From positions 1-41,377 of the forward strand of contig NZ_JAMBLT010000014.1 of assembly GCF_023336895.1 (NCBI RefSeq): a DNA stretch of 41,377 bases, in the 5' to 3' direction. Below, in pieces: positions 23,565 through 32,786 of the stretch. Origin of the DNA: Parasutterella secunda (GTDB lineage Bacteria > Pseudomonadota > Gammaproteobacteria > Burkholderiales > Burkholderiaceae_F). The position numbers were made by a program, and so were the translations under genes. The notes beneath the pieces were generated by a model. The model ran no database searches, was not told the DNA's origin, and saw nothing but the letters and a program-made list of their open reading frames with translations. Numbering within the stretch: position 1 is the first letter of the stretch; the number at the start of each line of letters is the position of its first letter.

Positions 23565-25925
23565 ATGAAAAAAACAATGCTGGCAGCAAGTTTAACGGCT
23601 GCTTTATGCTTAATGATCTCTAACTCTTACGCTCGAGAAATTTCTCTTTCTACATCAACTGAATTGACTGCGAAAGGGGATTTAATCGGTTCGACTGCTT
23701 ATAACGCTTCAGGAAATGAAAGTATCAGTGGCATAAATGACAACGTCGATTTGAGTATTACCGGTGGCTGGTATCGTGGATTTTCAGCTATTAATTCAAA
23801 CTTATGGAATATTTCAAACTTAAATAATTTCACAATTGATTTTAATAATCCTAAATTAGTAGGAGATTCGGTAGGGCTTTATGCGGGAAATGGCGGTAGC
23901 ATTACTCTGAAAAATATTAATAATGTTTATATTACTGGATCTCAAGACAAACAAAACTCAGGGACAGATCCCATTCCTATCCATGCAAACAATGGCTCAG
24001 TTACTATGACTGAGGTCGGAAATGTCACTATCAAGGCCCTCCATTATGGTAATGGCATTATGGTTCAGGGAAATAATGGTAGTGTTAATATCGATGCCGA
24101 AGGTGATATCTCAATTGAAAGTGATCCAGCTGCAATTTTGGTAGGTTTGATTGCTAATACATCTGAAACGAGTGCCTCGTCTCTTTCCCTTAGCGGTTCT
24201 ACGATTAATATCATTAGCCATTCGAAAGTAGGAGTTGAAGCACTTGATTACGATAAAGGATATGACGGACCTAATCCTGGTAAGACAAATTTACAACTTA
24301 TCGCTGATGAAAAGATTTCAATTAATGCGGGTGATTGCGGTGTTTTGCAGGCTCGCACAATTGGGTCTGGTGCAGGCTCTCAAATGCTCATTAAAGCACC
24401 GGTTGTTGAGGTTAACGGAGAAGCCGGTGCCATTGTAACTTTTCAGAGTCAAGGTAGTAAGGTTGCTAGTAACATCACAATCGACGCTCAAAGAGTTAAT
24501 CTGGTCTCTGGAGGTAAAGCATCAACCGTTGTTAAAAACGCATCATTTGCCACTCTCGATGTAGATGACAATGCCGTGATTAACTTTGTTAATTCAGCCA
24601 GTTCCGAAAGACCTCAAATCAGTATTACGGCAACGGAAGGTAATTCTATTGGCGTTTCTGATAATGCTTATTTAAATTTCCAGAATGCCGATGTGAATGT
24701 TCAGCAGGGTAATGTCGAAGGAACTGGTACGGTTGCCTTAAATGGCTCCACACTCAATTTGGCTGAAAACGTCACGATGAGTATGGAAAATGTTAAAGGT
24801 GAAAGAGCTCAAATCGTATTTAATACTGCTCGGGAAAATGCAGTTCAAATTGCTAACACAACCAAGAGTGTTTCGGTTTTAGCTTCAGGCGATTTAAACG
24901 ATCGATACGGAGCTGATGCGCTTAATTTTATCAACGCAGATGGTGCAACGACCGGAGCTCAGGCAGGTAAAGTTCGCGGTGCCATTGTAGAGCTCGCAGA
25001 CGGCTCTCACGCTGTCCAAGAAAATACGGCCATGAAAGCTCTTGAACAAATGAATGCTTCAACTTTGGTTCAATTCCGCTTAGAAAACAATCGTTTGTCT
25101 CAGCGCTTAGGTGAAGTGCGTGATAACCTCAATAAGGCTGGCGGCTGGGCTCGCGTCTATGGAGCCAAGAGCAGATTGAGTGATTCCATTGATTCAACGA
25201 TCAAAACCAATAGCATTCAAGTGGGTGCCGATGCTACAGTAGGTAGCAACTGGATTGTCGGCGGTGCTTTCAGCTATACCAATATGGATGCTGATTTTTC
25301 CAACGGCAACGGTGATTCCGAAAGCTACATGTTATCGGCTTACGCGAGCGGATTCTTTGACTGCGGCGGCTACATTGACGTGATTGGCCGAGTGGGCCGC
25401 ATGTCAACGGATTTGTATGCTTCAAGCGGAGTCAATGTAGAAGCTTTCGATGGCTCTTATGACAATACGGCCTTTGGATTATCAACTGAAGTCGGCTATC
25501 ACTGGAAACTTTCCGATGTCTTCTTCGTTGAACCTCAGGCTGAATTGGCTTACGGATATGTCTTAGGTGATGACTACACTGCTTCTAATGGGGTGAAGGT
25601 TGAACAAGACGACTTCCAATCCTTGGTGGGCCGTTTAGGTACTCGCCTTGGAGCAGCCTTCCCCAAGGATGCCGGCATAATCTATGCCCATGCTTCAGTT
25701 AATCACGATTTCTTAGGAAATAATGATTTCACTGCTCAGGCTCCGGGTATGACTTCTGCATTGAAGTTCTCCAATGACTTGGATGAAACGTGGATCAGTT
25801 ACGGTATTGGCCTTCAATTGAACCCCTCTAGGAACTTCTACGTTTATGGTTCTTTGGATAGAGCAAGCGGCAGTGAATATGCAGAGTCTTATCATTATTC
25901 TGTCGGAGCCCGTTACGTGTTCTAA
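23565..25925 (+). CDS. Autotransporter (type Va) outer membrane protein
   Basis: A 786-residue secreted surface protein. It has a Sec signal peptide (MKKTMLAASLTAALCLMISNSYA, about 23 residues) and an Asn/Gly/Ser/Val-rich passenger of about 24-490 with the short repeating strands of a beta-helix (NNGSVTMTEVGNVTIKA, NNGSVNIDAEGDISIES). A helical linker (about 493-530, NTAMKALEQMN...) leads to a C-terminal 12-strand beta-domain ending YSVGARYVF, with the terminal Phe needed for outer-membrane insertion. No protease triad is obvious in the passenger, so adhesion or a structural role is likelier than proteolysis, but the ligand cannot be read. Start ATG 23565 has AAAAGGAAAA ahead. Expression may vary through the upstream G8 tract. 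Confidence 0.9.
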   Translation: MKKTMLAASLTAALCLMISNSYAREISLSTSTELTAKGDLIGSTAYNASGNESISGINDNVDLSITGGWYRGFSAINSNLWNISNLNNFTIDFNNPKLVGDSVGLYAGNGGSITLKNINNVYITGSQDKQNSGTDPIPIHANNGSVTMTEVGNVTIKALHYGNGIMVQGNNGSVNIDAEGDISIESDPAAILVGLIANTSETSASSLSLSGSTINIISHSKVGVEALDYDKGYDGPNPGKTNLQLIADEKISINAGDCGVLQARTIGSGAGSQMLIKAPVVEVNGEAGAIVTFQSQGSKVASNITIDAQRVNLVSGGKASTVVKNASFATLDVDDNAVINFVNSASSERPQISITATEGNSIGVSDNAYLNFQNADVNVQQGNVEGTGTVALNGSTLNLAENVTMSMENVKGERAQIVFNTARENAVQIANTTKSVSVLASGDLNDRYGADALNFINADGATTGAQAGKVRGAIVELADGSHAVQENTAMKALEQMNASTLVQFRLENNRLSQRLGEVRDNLNKAGGWARVYGAKSRLSDSIDSTIKTNSIQVGADATVGSNWIVGGAFSYTNMDADFSNGNGDSESYMLSAYASGFFDCGGYIDVIGRVGRMSTDLYASSGVNVEAFDGSYDNTAFGLSTEVGYHWKLSDVFFVEPQAELAYGYVLGDDYTASNGVKVEQDDFQSLVGRLGTRLGAAFPKDAGIIYAHASVNHDFLGNNDFTAQAPGMTSALKFSNDLDETWISYGIGLQLNPSRNFYVYGSLDRASGSEYAESYHYSVGARYVF

Positions 25926-25962
25926 TGTAAGAATAATGTAAGAAATTTTTCCGTAGATAAAG

Positions 25963-25997
25963 ATGCCGGGAGTTCTTTGAATTCTCGGCATTTTTTT
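25963..25997 (+). terminator. Terminator of the autotransporter gene
   Basis: ATGCCGGGAG (25963-25972) pairs with TTCTCGGCAT (25982-25991) including G-T pairs, followed by seven T in all. Confidence 0.85.
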
Positions 25998-26018
25998 CAT
26001 TAAAAGAACATGTTGACG

Positions 26019-26027
26019 TGTTACAAT
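26019..26027 (+). promoter_or_regulatory. Extended -10 promoter candidate for lepA
   Basis: TG, one base, TACAAT (26022-26027) forms an extended -10 box without a good -35. The start near 26034 gives a leader of about 85 nt, with an imperfect hairpin between GGGAAAGGC and GCCGGTTTTCCC (about 26047-26077). Confidence 0.45.
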
Positions 26028-26119
26028 GGCCTGGTTTCGGAATAAAGGGAAAGGCAGTTTTTCTAGCCGGTTTTCCCATTGGTCCGAATGCGTATTTTTA
26101 ACGTTTTTACATTCGACTA

Positions 26120-27913
26120 ATGCAAAATATTCGCAATTTTTCCATTATTGCTCACATTGACCATGGTAAATCGACGCTTGCTGACAGACTGATTCAGCGC
26201 TGCGGCGGGTTGTCTGACCGTGAAATGGAGTCCCAGGTTTTGGACTCCATGGATCTTGAAAAAGAACGCGGCATTACCATTAAAGCCCAAACGGCTGCGC
26301 TTAAATATAAGGCCAAAGATGGTCAGGTCTATGAGCTCAATCTCATTGATACCCCGGGGCACGTGGACTTTTCTTACGAAGTCTCTCGGTCGCTTAGCGC
26401 CTGCGAAGGCGCGCTTTTAGTGGTGGACGCCACGCAAGGCGTTGAGGCTCAGACGGTAGCCAACTGCTACACCGCCATTGATTTGGGTGTGGAAGTTATT
26501 CCGGTTCTCAATAAGATGGACCTTAACTCTGCCAATCCCGATGCCGCCAAAGAAGAAATCGAGGATGTGATCGGCATTGATGCAACCGATGCCATCCCGT
26601 GCTCAGCTAAAACCGGCATGGGTGTTGAAGATATCCTTGAGCGCATTGTTCGCGATGTGCCGGCACCGAAGGGAAGCGATACGGATCCGTTGCAAGCATT
26701 GATCATTGACAGTTGGTTTGACAATTACGTGGGCGTTGTGATGCTTGTGCGTGTCGTCAACGGCACGATCAAGCCTAAAGACAAGATTTACCTGATGGCA
26801 ACAGGCGCCACGCATTTAGTTGAACAAGTGGGTAAATTCACGCCGAAATCCACTCAATGCGAAAAACTGTCCGCTGGGGAAGTGGGTTTTGTCATTGCTG
26901 GTGTCAAAGAACTTCGAGACGCCAAGGTTGGCGATACGATCACCTTAGCCAATAAGATGGCCAAGGAGCCGCTGCCTGGCTTTAAACAAGTTAAGCCTCA
27001 GGTCTTTGCCGGACTTTATCCGGTCGAATCGAACCAGTATGAAGCTCTTCGAGATGCTTTAACGAAGTTGCAGTTAAACGACGCGGCTTTGCAATTTGAA
27101 CCGGAAGTTTCGCAAGCGTTGGGCTTTGGTTTCCGGGCAGGCTTTTTGGGACTTTTGCACATGGACATTGTGCAGGAGCGCCTGGAGCGCGAATTTAACA
27201 TGGACCTGATTACCACGGCCCCGTCCGTTGTCTATGAAGTGTTAAAGACAGACGGTGAAGTGATTCAGGTTGAAAATCCTTCCAAGTTGCCCACGCCTGA
27301 CAAAATTGCTGAAATCCGTGAGCCGATTGACACGGTGACGATCTTCGTTCCGAGTGATTATGTCGGTCCCGTGATGAAGCTTTGCAATGAAAAGCGCGGC
27401 GTTCAGACCAACTTGGCCTACCATGGTCGTCAGGTGCATTTGACGTACGATTTGCCGTTGGCTGAAATCGTTCTCGACTTCTTTGATCGCTTGAAGTCTT
27501 TGACGCGTGGCTACGCTTCCATGGACTATGAATTCAAGGAGTACCGTGCGGCTGATGTCGTTAAAGTTGACATGCTCATTAACGGCGATCGCGTTGACGC
27601 GCTCTCCTCCATTATTCACCGTGCCAATTCTGTCGCACGCGGCCGTGAAATCGTTACGCGTCTTCGTTCGCTCATTCCGCGCCAGATGTATGACGTTGCC
27701 ATTCAGGCAGCCATCGGCGCCAATATTATTGCCCGTGAAAACGTGAAGGCGCTCAGAAAGAATGTGCTCGCCAAGTGTTATGGCGGCGACATTACTCGTA
27801 AGAGAAAGCTCTTGGAAAAACAAAAGGCGGGTAAAAAGCGCATGAAACAAGTGGGTACGGTTGAAATTCCTCAGGAAGCATTCCTTGCGATTTTGCAAGT
27901 GGATGACAAATAG
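26120..27913 (+). CDS. lepA: Elongation factor 4 (LepA)
   Basis: LepA (EF4) is a ribosome-associated translational GTPase linked to initiation and ribosome biogenesis. The 597-residue product matches the family length. G-motifs are clear: AHIDHGKST (G1), RGITI (G2), DTPGH (G3), NKMD (G4) and a later SAK (G5). The C-terminal LepA-specific domain ends with [18 protein letters not shown], diagnostic for the family. No clear ribosome site precedes ATG 26120. lepB starts 12 nt after the stop. Confidence 0.97.
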   Translation: MQNIRNFSIIAHIDHGKSTLADRLIQRCGGLSDREMESQVLDSMDLEKERGITIKAQTAALKYKAKDGQVYELNLIDTPGHVDFSYEVSRSLSACEGALLVVDATQGVEAQTVANCYTAIDLGVEVIPVLNKMDLNSANPDAAKEEIEDVIGIDATDAIPCSAKTGMGVEDILERIVRDVPAPKGSDTDPLQALIIDSWFDNYVGVVMLVRVVNGTIKPKDKIYLMATGATHLVEQVGKFTPKSTQCEKLSAGEVGFVIAGVKELRDAKVGDTITLANKMAKEPLPGFKQVKPQVFAGLYPVESNQYEALRDALTKLQLNDAALQFEPEVSQALGFGFRAGFLGLLHMDIVQERLEREFNMDLITTAPSVVYEVLKTDGEVIQVENPSKLPTPDKIAEIREPIDTVTIFVPSDYVGPVMKLCNEKRGVQTNLAYHGRQVHLTYDLPLAEIVLDFFDRLKSLTRGYASMDYEFKEYRAADVVKVDMLINGDRVDALSSIIHRANSVARGREIVTRLRSLIPRQMYDVAIQAAIGANIIARENVKALRKNVLAKCYGGDITRKRKLLEKQKAGKKRMKQVGTVEIPQEAFLAILQVDDK

Positions 27914-27925
27914 TCGGGGGCTGAA

Positions 27926-28816
27926 ATGAATTTTTCTTTAGTTTTGATGTTATTGACGGTGGGCACCGGCATTATTTGGTGTTTGGACCGTTTCTTGTGG
28001 CGCCCGAAACGTTTGCTTCGTGCCAAGGAAGAGGCTGATCGTTTCTCTGAACTGAATCGCCAAGCGATTGATCAGGGCGAGATGAGTGTTATCGGAGAAG
28101 CTCAAAGCATTTATCAAAAACTCAGTGCTCAACCCAAATGGATTGAATACACGGGCGGTTTTTTCCCGGTCATTCTGTTTGTTTTCCTTTTGCGCTCCTT
28201 CCTTGCCGAGCCCTTCCGTATTCCTTCCGGATCGATGCTGCCGACTTTGCACGCCGGTGACTTTATTCTCGTTAACAAGTACGAGTACGGTTTGCGTTTC
28301 CCGGTTTTCAATTTTGCGATTACCGAAGGCTCGGCGCCCAAGCGCGGTGACATTGTCGTCTTTAAATACCCGTTGGATAAAAATGTTGACTTTATTAAGC
28401 GCGTGATCGGTTTGCCCGGTGATGAAATCCGTTATGTTGACAAGCAGCTTTATATCAACGGAGAACTTCAGCAAATCACGCCTGACGGCACTTTCTTTGA
28501 TAAAGAGACCTATACGGATTTAGATCAATTTGACGAAAACCTGGATGGTGTCAAACATAAGATCCTTGAAAATGACAAGGTGCCATCCATGGCTCGACCG
28601 GTTCAAGGTCACAATGGTTTGAATCAATGCCTCTACAACATGGGGGATGTGGTTTGCAAAGTCCCCGAAGGTCATTACTTCATGATGGGTGACAATCGAG
28701 ATAATTCCGCTGATAGCCGCTTCTGGGGTTTTGTGCCGCGTGAAGATATTGTTGGTCGAGCCTTTTTTATTTGGTTAAATATCAGTGACATGGGCCGCAT
28801 CGGCTCCATTCAATAG
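27926..28816 (+). CDS. lepB: Signal peptidase I
   Basis: LepB cleaves Sec and Tat signal peptides at the outer face of the inner membrane and would process the secreted proteins encoded here. The 296-residue protein has two N-terminal transmembrane segments (about 1-20 and 73-92), the catalytic Ser S103 in PSGSMLPTL and the general-base Lys K158 in DFIKRVIGLPGDE, followed by GDNRDNSADSRFWGFV. It sits between lepA and rnc, the usual order. Confidence 0.96.
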   Translation: MNFSLVLMLLTVGTGIIWCLDRFLWRPKRLLRAKEEADRFSELNRQAIDQGEMSVIGEAQSIYQKLSAQPKWIEYTGGFFPVILFVFLLRSFLAEPFRIPSGSMLPTLHAGDFILVNKYEYGLRFPVFNFAITEGSAPKRGDIVVFKYPLDKNVDFIKRVIGLPGDEIRYVDKQLYINGELQQITPDGTFFDKETYTDLDQFDENLDGVKHKILENDKVPSMARPVQGHNGLNQCLYNMGDVVCKVPEGHYFMMGDNRDNSADSRFWGFVPREDIVGRAFFIWLNISDMGRIGSIQ

Positions 28817-28826
28817 GAGAGCGAAG

Positions 28827-29528
28827 ATGTTGCCTTTAGAAAGCCTTGAAGAAAAAATCGGCTACCGTTTCACAAACCGCAAATTGTTGCAGCGCGCCGT
28901 CACGCACCGTTCATTCGGCGCTGAAAATAACGAACGGCTCGAATTTTTAGGTGATTCCGTTTTAAATTGTGTGATCGGCCAAGCGCTTTTTTTACGAGAC
29001 GCTCACTTTAACGAAGGATCACTATCACGCGTTCGGGCGAATTTGGTCTGCCAGGATGCTTTGGCTGAAATTGCTAATCGTTTGGTTTTATCCGATTACC
29101 TTCGCTTGGGTGAAGGGGAAATGAAGACGGGAGGAGCGCATCGTCCCTCCATTCAGTCAGACGCGATGGAAGCGATCTTCGGCGCCATCATGACGGAAAG
29201 CGGTTTTGATACAGCGAAGGCTGTGATTCTGAAACTCTATGAGCCGGTTTTAAGTAAGCTCACACCGGAGCGCATGGGTAAAGACGCTAAGACGCTGTTG
29301 CAGGAATTCTTACAGGCTCATCATTTGGGATTGCCCGAATACACTGTGGTTGATATCCGCGGTGCCGCGCATGATCAAACATTTGATTGTCAGTGTGAAG
29401 TCAAAAAGTTGGCTATTTGTGTGAAGGGGACTGGCAAGAGTCGCCGCTCAGCCGAGCAGGCGGCAGCCAAAATCGCCTACGAATTGGCTGAACAGCATTT
29501 CCATAACAAGAAAAAGGGGGATCACTAG
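28827..29528 (+). CDS. rnc: Ribonuclease III
   Basis: RNase III cuts double-stranded RNA, including rRNA precursors. The 233-residue protein has the signature NERLEFLGDSVL, the second metal-binding acidic group (DAMEAIFGA) and a C-terminal double-stranded RNA-binding domain (about 155-228, GKSRRSAEQAAAKIAYE). ATG 28827 has AGGAGA (28815-28820) overlapping the lepB stop; an upstream in-frame start at 28785 would lie inside lepB. era starts 1 nt after the stop. Confidence 0.96.
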   Translation: MLPLESLEEKIGYRFTNRKLLQRAVTHRSFGAENNERLEFLGDSVLNCVIGQALFLRDAHFNEGSLSRVRANLVCQDALAEIANRLVLSDYLRLGEGEMKTGGAHRPSIQSDAMEAIFGAIMTESGFDTAKAVILKLYEPVLSKLTPERMGKDAKTLLQEFLQAHHLGLPEYTVVDIRGAAHDQTFDCQCEVKKLAICVKGTGKSRRSAEQAAAKIAYELAEQHFHNKKKGDH

Positions 29529-29529
29529 G

Positions 29530-30429
29530 ATGCCTCAAGTACCGGAAAATTTCCGTTGCGGCTACATTGCCGTTGTGGGCCGCCCGAATGTTGGCAAAAG
29601 CACGCTTATCAATACCATCATCGGCGAGAAGGTGAGTATTACGTCCAAAAAGCCACAAACAACGCGCAACCGTGTTTTGGGCGTCGTGACGAATGAGCGG
29701 GCACAGTTTGTTTTTGTGGACACGCCGGGGTTTCAGACCAAGTACGGCAATGCCCTTATTCGCGGTATGAATCGCTCTGTCAGAAGCACACTGGGTGAAA
29801 CCGATGCCGTGGTGCTTGTGATTGAAAGCGGTGGTTGGAAGCCAGCGGATGAAAAGGTCTTGGAACTGATTCATCCTGAAGCTAAAAACGTCATTTTGGC
29901 TATCAATAAAGTGGATTTAATGAAGGAGCGTGATGCGCTGTTGCCTTTAATGGCGCAATCCATGCAAAAATTCCCCTTTGCCGCGATTGTTCCTGTTTGC
30001 GCTGAAAAAGGAAAACAAGTATCCGAATTGATGGCGGAGATTGAAAAACTTTTGCCTGAAAATCCGCCTTTCTTTGATCCGGATATTTATACCGATAAAT
30101 CACCGCGCTTTTTAGCCGCGGAAATCATTCGTGAGAAAGCCTTCCGACTTTTAGGCGATGAGTTGCCTTATGGAATCGCGGTGACGATTGATAAGTGGGT
30201 TGAAGACGACAAGCGGGCAGAAATTATTGCAACGCTCATCGTTGAGCGCGAAGCTCATAAGGGAATTGTGATCGGAGCGCAGGGCGAAAAGCTGCGCGAG
30301 ATCTCTCGCCTGGCTCGTGCGGATATAGCAGAAATGCTCGGTAAAAACGTTTACCTTGAAGTCTGGGTCCGTGTGAGAAAAGGTTGGAATGATGATGCCC
30401 GGGCACTTAAGAGCTTGGGATACGAGTAA
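29530..30429 (+). CDS. era: GTPase Era
   Basis: Era is an essential GTPase that binds the 3' end of 16S rRNA during 30S assembly. The 299-residue protein shows GRPNVGKST (17-25), DTPGF, NKVD and a C-terminal KH domain with GIVIGAQGEKLREI. Start ATG 29530 follows a Gly/purine-rich site at the rnc end. Its stop overlaps the recO start by one base (TAATG). Confidence 0.97.
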   Translation: MPQVPENFRCGYIAVVGRPNVGKSTLINTIIGEKVSITSKKPQTTRNRVLGVVTNERAQFVFVDTPGFQTKYGNALIRGMNRSVRSTLGETDAVVLVIESGGWKPADEKVLELIHPEAKNVILAINKVDLMKERDALLPLMAQSMQKFPFAAIVPVCAEKGKQVSELMAEIEKLLPENPPFFDPDIYTDKSPRFLAAEIIREKAFRLLGDELPYGIAVTIDKWVEDDKRAEIIATLIVEREAHKGIVIGAQGEKLREISRLARADIAEMLGKNVYLEVWVRVRKGWNDDARALKSLGYE

Positions 30430-31151
30430 TGTCCGAAGTACTTTCCAAGGAAAACAAAGAGCGCCGCGTCAGTAGTGATGACGCGGCCTTTGTGCTTCAG
30501 AGCTGGAATTGGAAGGAGACAAGCCTTCTTGTCGAATTTTTCACTTTGCACCATGGCAAAGTGGTGGCCGTGGCTCGCGGGGCTAAACGACCGGGCAGTC
30601 ATTTTCGAGGACTCCTTACACCGTTTTCCCCTTTGAAAATCGGTTTTTCGGGACAAAATGAAGTCAAAAATCTCCTAAGAGCACAGTGGTTGGGCGGCTT
30701 TTTCCCGATTGAAGGTGATGCTCTTTTTTCAGCTTTTTATGTCAATGAGCTGCTTGTGAGGCTTTTGGCCAGAGAAGATGAGATGAGCGAATTATTCGCC
30801 TCATATGTTCGAGTCTTGGAAAAGTTGGCCGATGCCGAATCCAATCATGAAGTCGCTCTCAGAACGTTTGAGTTGGAACTGATGGAGAGTTTGGGGTACG
30901 GTCTTCCTGTGACTGGTGAGCCTTGGTATTGGGACGGTGAGGAATTAAAACCTTGGAATGAGGATGTTATTGAAACAAATCGTCATCTAGTCATTCCTTC
31001 TGAGATGATTCGCAAGCTCCATGACCGGGACTTTCGTTCCAAAGAAACACTGACTTTTGCCAAACAACTCATGAGACGGATGATTACCCATTACGCGGGT
31101 GATAAACCGCTTAATACCCGTCGGATATTTGAAGAATTAAAAAGGCTTTAA
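30429..31151 (+). CDS. recO: DNA repair protein RecO
   Basis: RecO anneals DNA and helps load RecA in the RecFOR gap-repair pathway. The 240-residue protein has the N-terminal OB fold (AFVLQSWNWKETSLLVEFFT, HGKVVAVARGAKRPGS) and the helical C-terminal part (ELLVRLLAREDE, LRTFELELMESLGYG). It is translationally coupled to era by a TAATG overlap. In related bacteria pdxJ usually follows; here acpS follows after 10 nt. Confidence 0.93.
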   Translation: MSEVLSKENKERRVSSDDAAFVLQSWNWKETSLLVEFFTLHHGKVVAVARGAKRPGSHFRGLLTPFSPLKIGFSGQNEVKNLLRAQWLGGFFPIEGDALFSAFYVNELLVRLLAREDEMSELFASYVRVLEKLADAESNHEVALRTFELELMESLGYGLPVTGEPWYWDGEELKPWNEDVIETNRHLVIPSEMIRKLHDRDFRSKETLTFAKQLMRRMITHYAGDKPLNTRRIFEELKRL

Positions 31152-31161
31152 AGGAAATAAT

Positions 31162-31557
31162 GTGATTAGAGGAATCGGTTGTGATGTAGTGGAAGTAAGC
31201 CGCGTGGCCGATGTGATAAGTAAACATGGCGAGCGCTTTGTTGAGCGTCTTCTTACCGAAAATGAACGTCCGCTATACAGAAAACGTAAAGCGCTCAGTG
31301 ACTCGCATGCCTTGGCTTTTGTTGCTTCCCGTTGGGCAGTAAAGGAAGCGGTTTCAAAGGCGCTCGGAACCGGTATTGCCGAAGATGTGACCTTTCAGTC
31401 CATGGAAGTCATGCATAACGCTAAGGGGGCGCCTCTTATGCTCTTTAAGGATCCGCTTAAGGAGCGTTTGATGCAGGAAGGCCTTTTTGTTCACGTTTCA
31501 ATTACCGATGAAAAAAGTGTCGTGGCAGCTTTTGCCGTGGCTGAGCAGAGATCTTAG
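31162..31557 (+). CDS. acpS: Holo-ACP synthase
   Basis: AcpS transfers 4'-phosphopantetheine from CoA to the serine of ACP, activating the acpP product encoded earlier in the window. The 131-residue protein has the metal-binding Asp of GIGCDVVEVSRV and the ASRWAVKEAVSKALGTG motif. The start is GTG 31162 with AAGGA upstream; the out-of-frame ATG at 31160 meets a stop at once. nagZ follows closely. Confidence 0.93.
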   Translation: MIRGIGCDVVEVSRVADVISKHGERFVERLLTENERPLYRKRKALSDSHALAFVASRWAVKEAVSKALGTGIAEDVTFQSMEVMHNAKGAPLMLFKDPLKERLMQEGLFVHVSITDEKSVVAAFAVAEQRS

Positions 31558-31568
31558 AGGAGTTCGTG

Positions 31569-32576
31569 ATGGGACCGCTTGTATTGGATATCGAAGGAAC
31601 AGCACTTACAAAAGATGATGTTCGAAGGATTGCTGATCCTTTGGTCGGAATGGTGATTTTGTTTACAAGAAACTACCGCGATCGTGATCAGCTCACAGAA
31701 CTTTGTGCGGCCATTCATGCGGTAAAGCCCGGGTTATTGATTGCCGTCGATCATGAAGGCGGGCGTGTGCAGCGCTTCCAAGAGGGGTTTACCAAAATTC
31801 CTGCCATGGCGAAATTGGGCGAAAAGTGGATTGATGAACCGGAAAACACGTTGTTGTCAGCGATGGCCTGCGGTTATGTGATGGCTGCAGAACTTCGTGC
31901 TTGCGGAGTGGATTTCACCTTTGCTCCTTGTTTGGATATTAATGTTGGTCGTTCACAGATTATCGGTGAACGCGCCTTTTCAAATAATCCCAATGTTGTG
32001 ACGCAATTGGCCTTGGCTGTTGTTCAAGGCTTGCGTTTAGCAGGCATGAGCAATTGCGGTAAACATTTCCCGGGTCACGGTTGGGTGATTGCAGACAGTC
32101 ACCTGGAATTGCCCGTTGATGACCGACCGTATGACCGGCTCCTTTTTGCTGATCTTAAGCCTTATCGGTGGATGGGACAGGCATTGGACTCTGTGATGGC
32201 AGCTCACGTGCTCTATCCGAAGGTTGATTCAAACCCTGCCGGTTTTTCTGAACATTGGCTCAAAAAGGTTTTAAGGGAAGAGTTGCACTTTACCGGTGTG
32301 GTCTTTTCTGATGATCTTTCCATGAAAGGAGCTGTGGGCGTGGGTGACGTAACGCAAAGAGCCCAGGCGGCGCTTCAAGCCGGCTGTGACATGCTGATTC
32401 AATGCAATGACTTTGAAGCCTCTGATCAGCTCTTGGCTTCTCTTAAGTTTGAAGACACAGCAGAAAGAGCGGAAAGAGTTAAGCGATTGTCTCCGAAGGG
32501 GGACGCTCCTACTTGGAAAGAACTCGTTAAAACGGCTTTATATAAACGCTCAAAGGACCTGATTCCTGCGGTTTAA
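31569..32576 (+). CDS. nagZ: Beta-N-acetylhexosaminidase (peptidoglycan recycling)
   Basis: NagZ is a cytoplasmic family-3 glycoside hydrolase that removes GlcNAc from anhydromuropeptides. The 335-residue protein has VDHEGGRVQRF, the catalytic-loop KHFPGHGWVIADSH and the nucleophile Asp in FSDDLSMKGA. ATG 31569 is preferred, with GAGGAG (31557-31562) 6 nt upstream; GTG 31566 is possible. It is the last gene of the lepA-nagZ run. No terminator is seen before tRNA-Gly. Confidence 0.93.
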   Translation: MGPLVLDIEGTALTKDDVRRIADPLVGMVILFTRNYRDRDQLTELCAAIHAVKPGLLIAVDHEGGRVQRFQEGFTKIPAMAKLGEKWIDEPENTLLSAMACGYVMAAELRACGVDFTFAPCLDINVGRSQIIGERAFSNNPNVVTQLALAVVQGLRLAGMSNCGKHFPGHGWVIADSHLELPVDDRPYDRLLFADLKPYRWMGQALDSVMAAHVLYPKVDSNPAGFSEHWLKKVLREELHFTGVVFSDDLSMKGAVGVGDVTQRAQAALQAGCDMLIQCNDFEASDQLLASLKFEDTAERAERVKRLSPKGDAPTWKELVKTALYKRSKDLIPAV

Positions 32577-32629
32577 TAAAGCTGCAGGGTTGTCAAAAAG
32601 AAAAAAATTCAAAAAAGTGACAAAAAGAC

Positions 32630-32657
32630 TTGCATTTCGAAAAAGGTTCATTAAAAT
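32630..32657 (+). promoter_or_regulatory. Promoter of tRNA-Gly
   Basis: TTGCAT (32630-32635), a 16-bp spacer and TAAAAT (32652-32657), ending 12 nt before the tRNA. Confidence 0.75.
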
Positions 32658-32669
32658 ACTCAACCTGTC

Positions 32670-32745
32670 GCGGGAATAGCTCAGTTGGTAGAGCGCAACC
32701 TTGCCAAGGTTGAGGTCGCGAGTTCGAGACTCGTTTCCCGCTCCA
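32670..32745 (+). tRNA. tRNA-Gly (GCC)
   Basis: A 76-nt cloverleaf. Acceptor GCGGGAA pairs with TTCCCGC. The D arm has AGCTCAGTTGGTAGAGC, the anticodon stem is CAACC/GGTTG with anticodon GCC (32703-32705), and the T arm has GTTCGAGAC. CCA (32743-32745) is encoded. Confidence 0.97.
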
Positions 32746-32757
32746 AGTTTCTTAAAG

Positions 32758-32786
32758 TAGCCTAGGTTGATGCCTAGGCTATTTTG
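32758..32786. terminator. Terminator after tRNA-Gly, overlapping the gluQ 3' end
   Basis: TAGCCTAGG (32758-32766) pairs with CCTAGGCTA (32773-32781) followed by TTTT. The minus-strand gluQ stop codon (32779-32781) lies in the right arm, so one hairpin may serve both directions. Confidence 0.85.
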
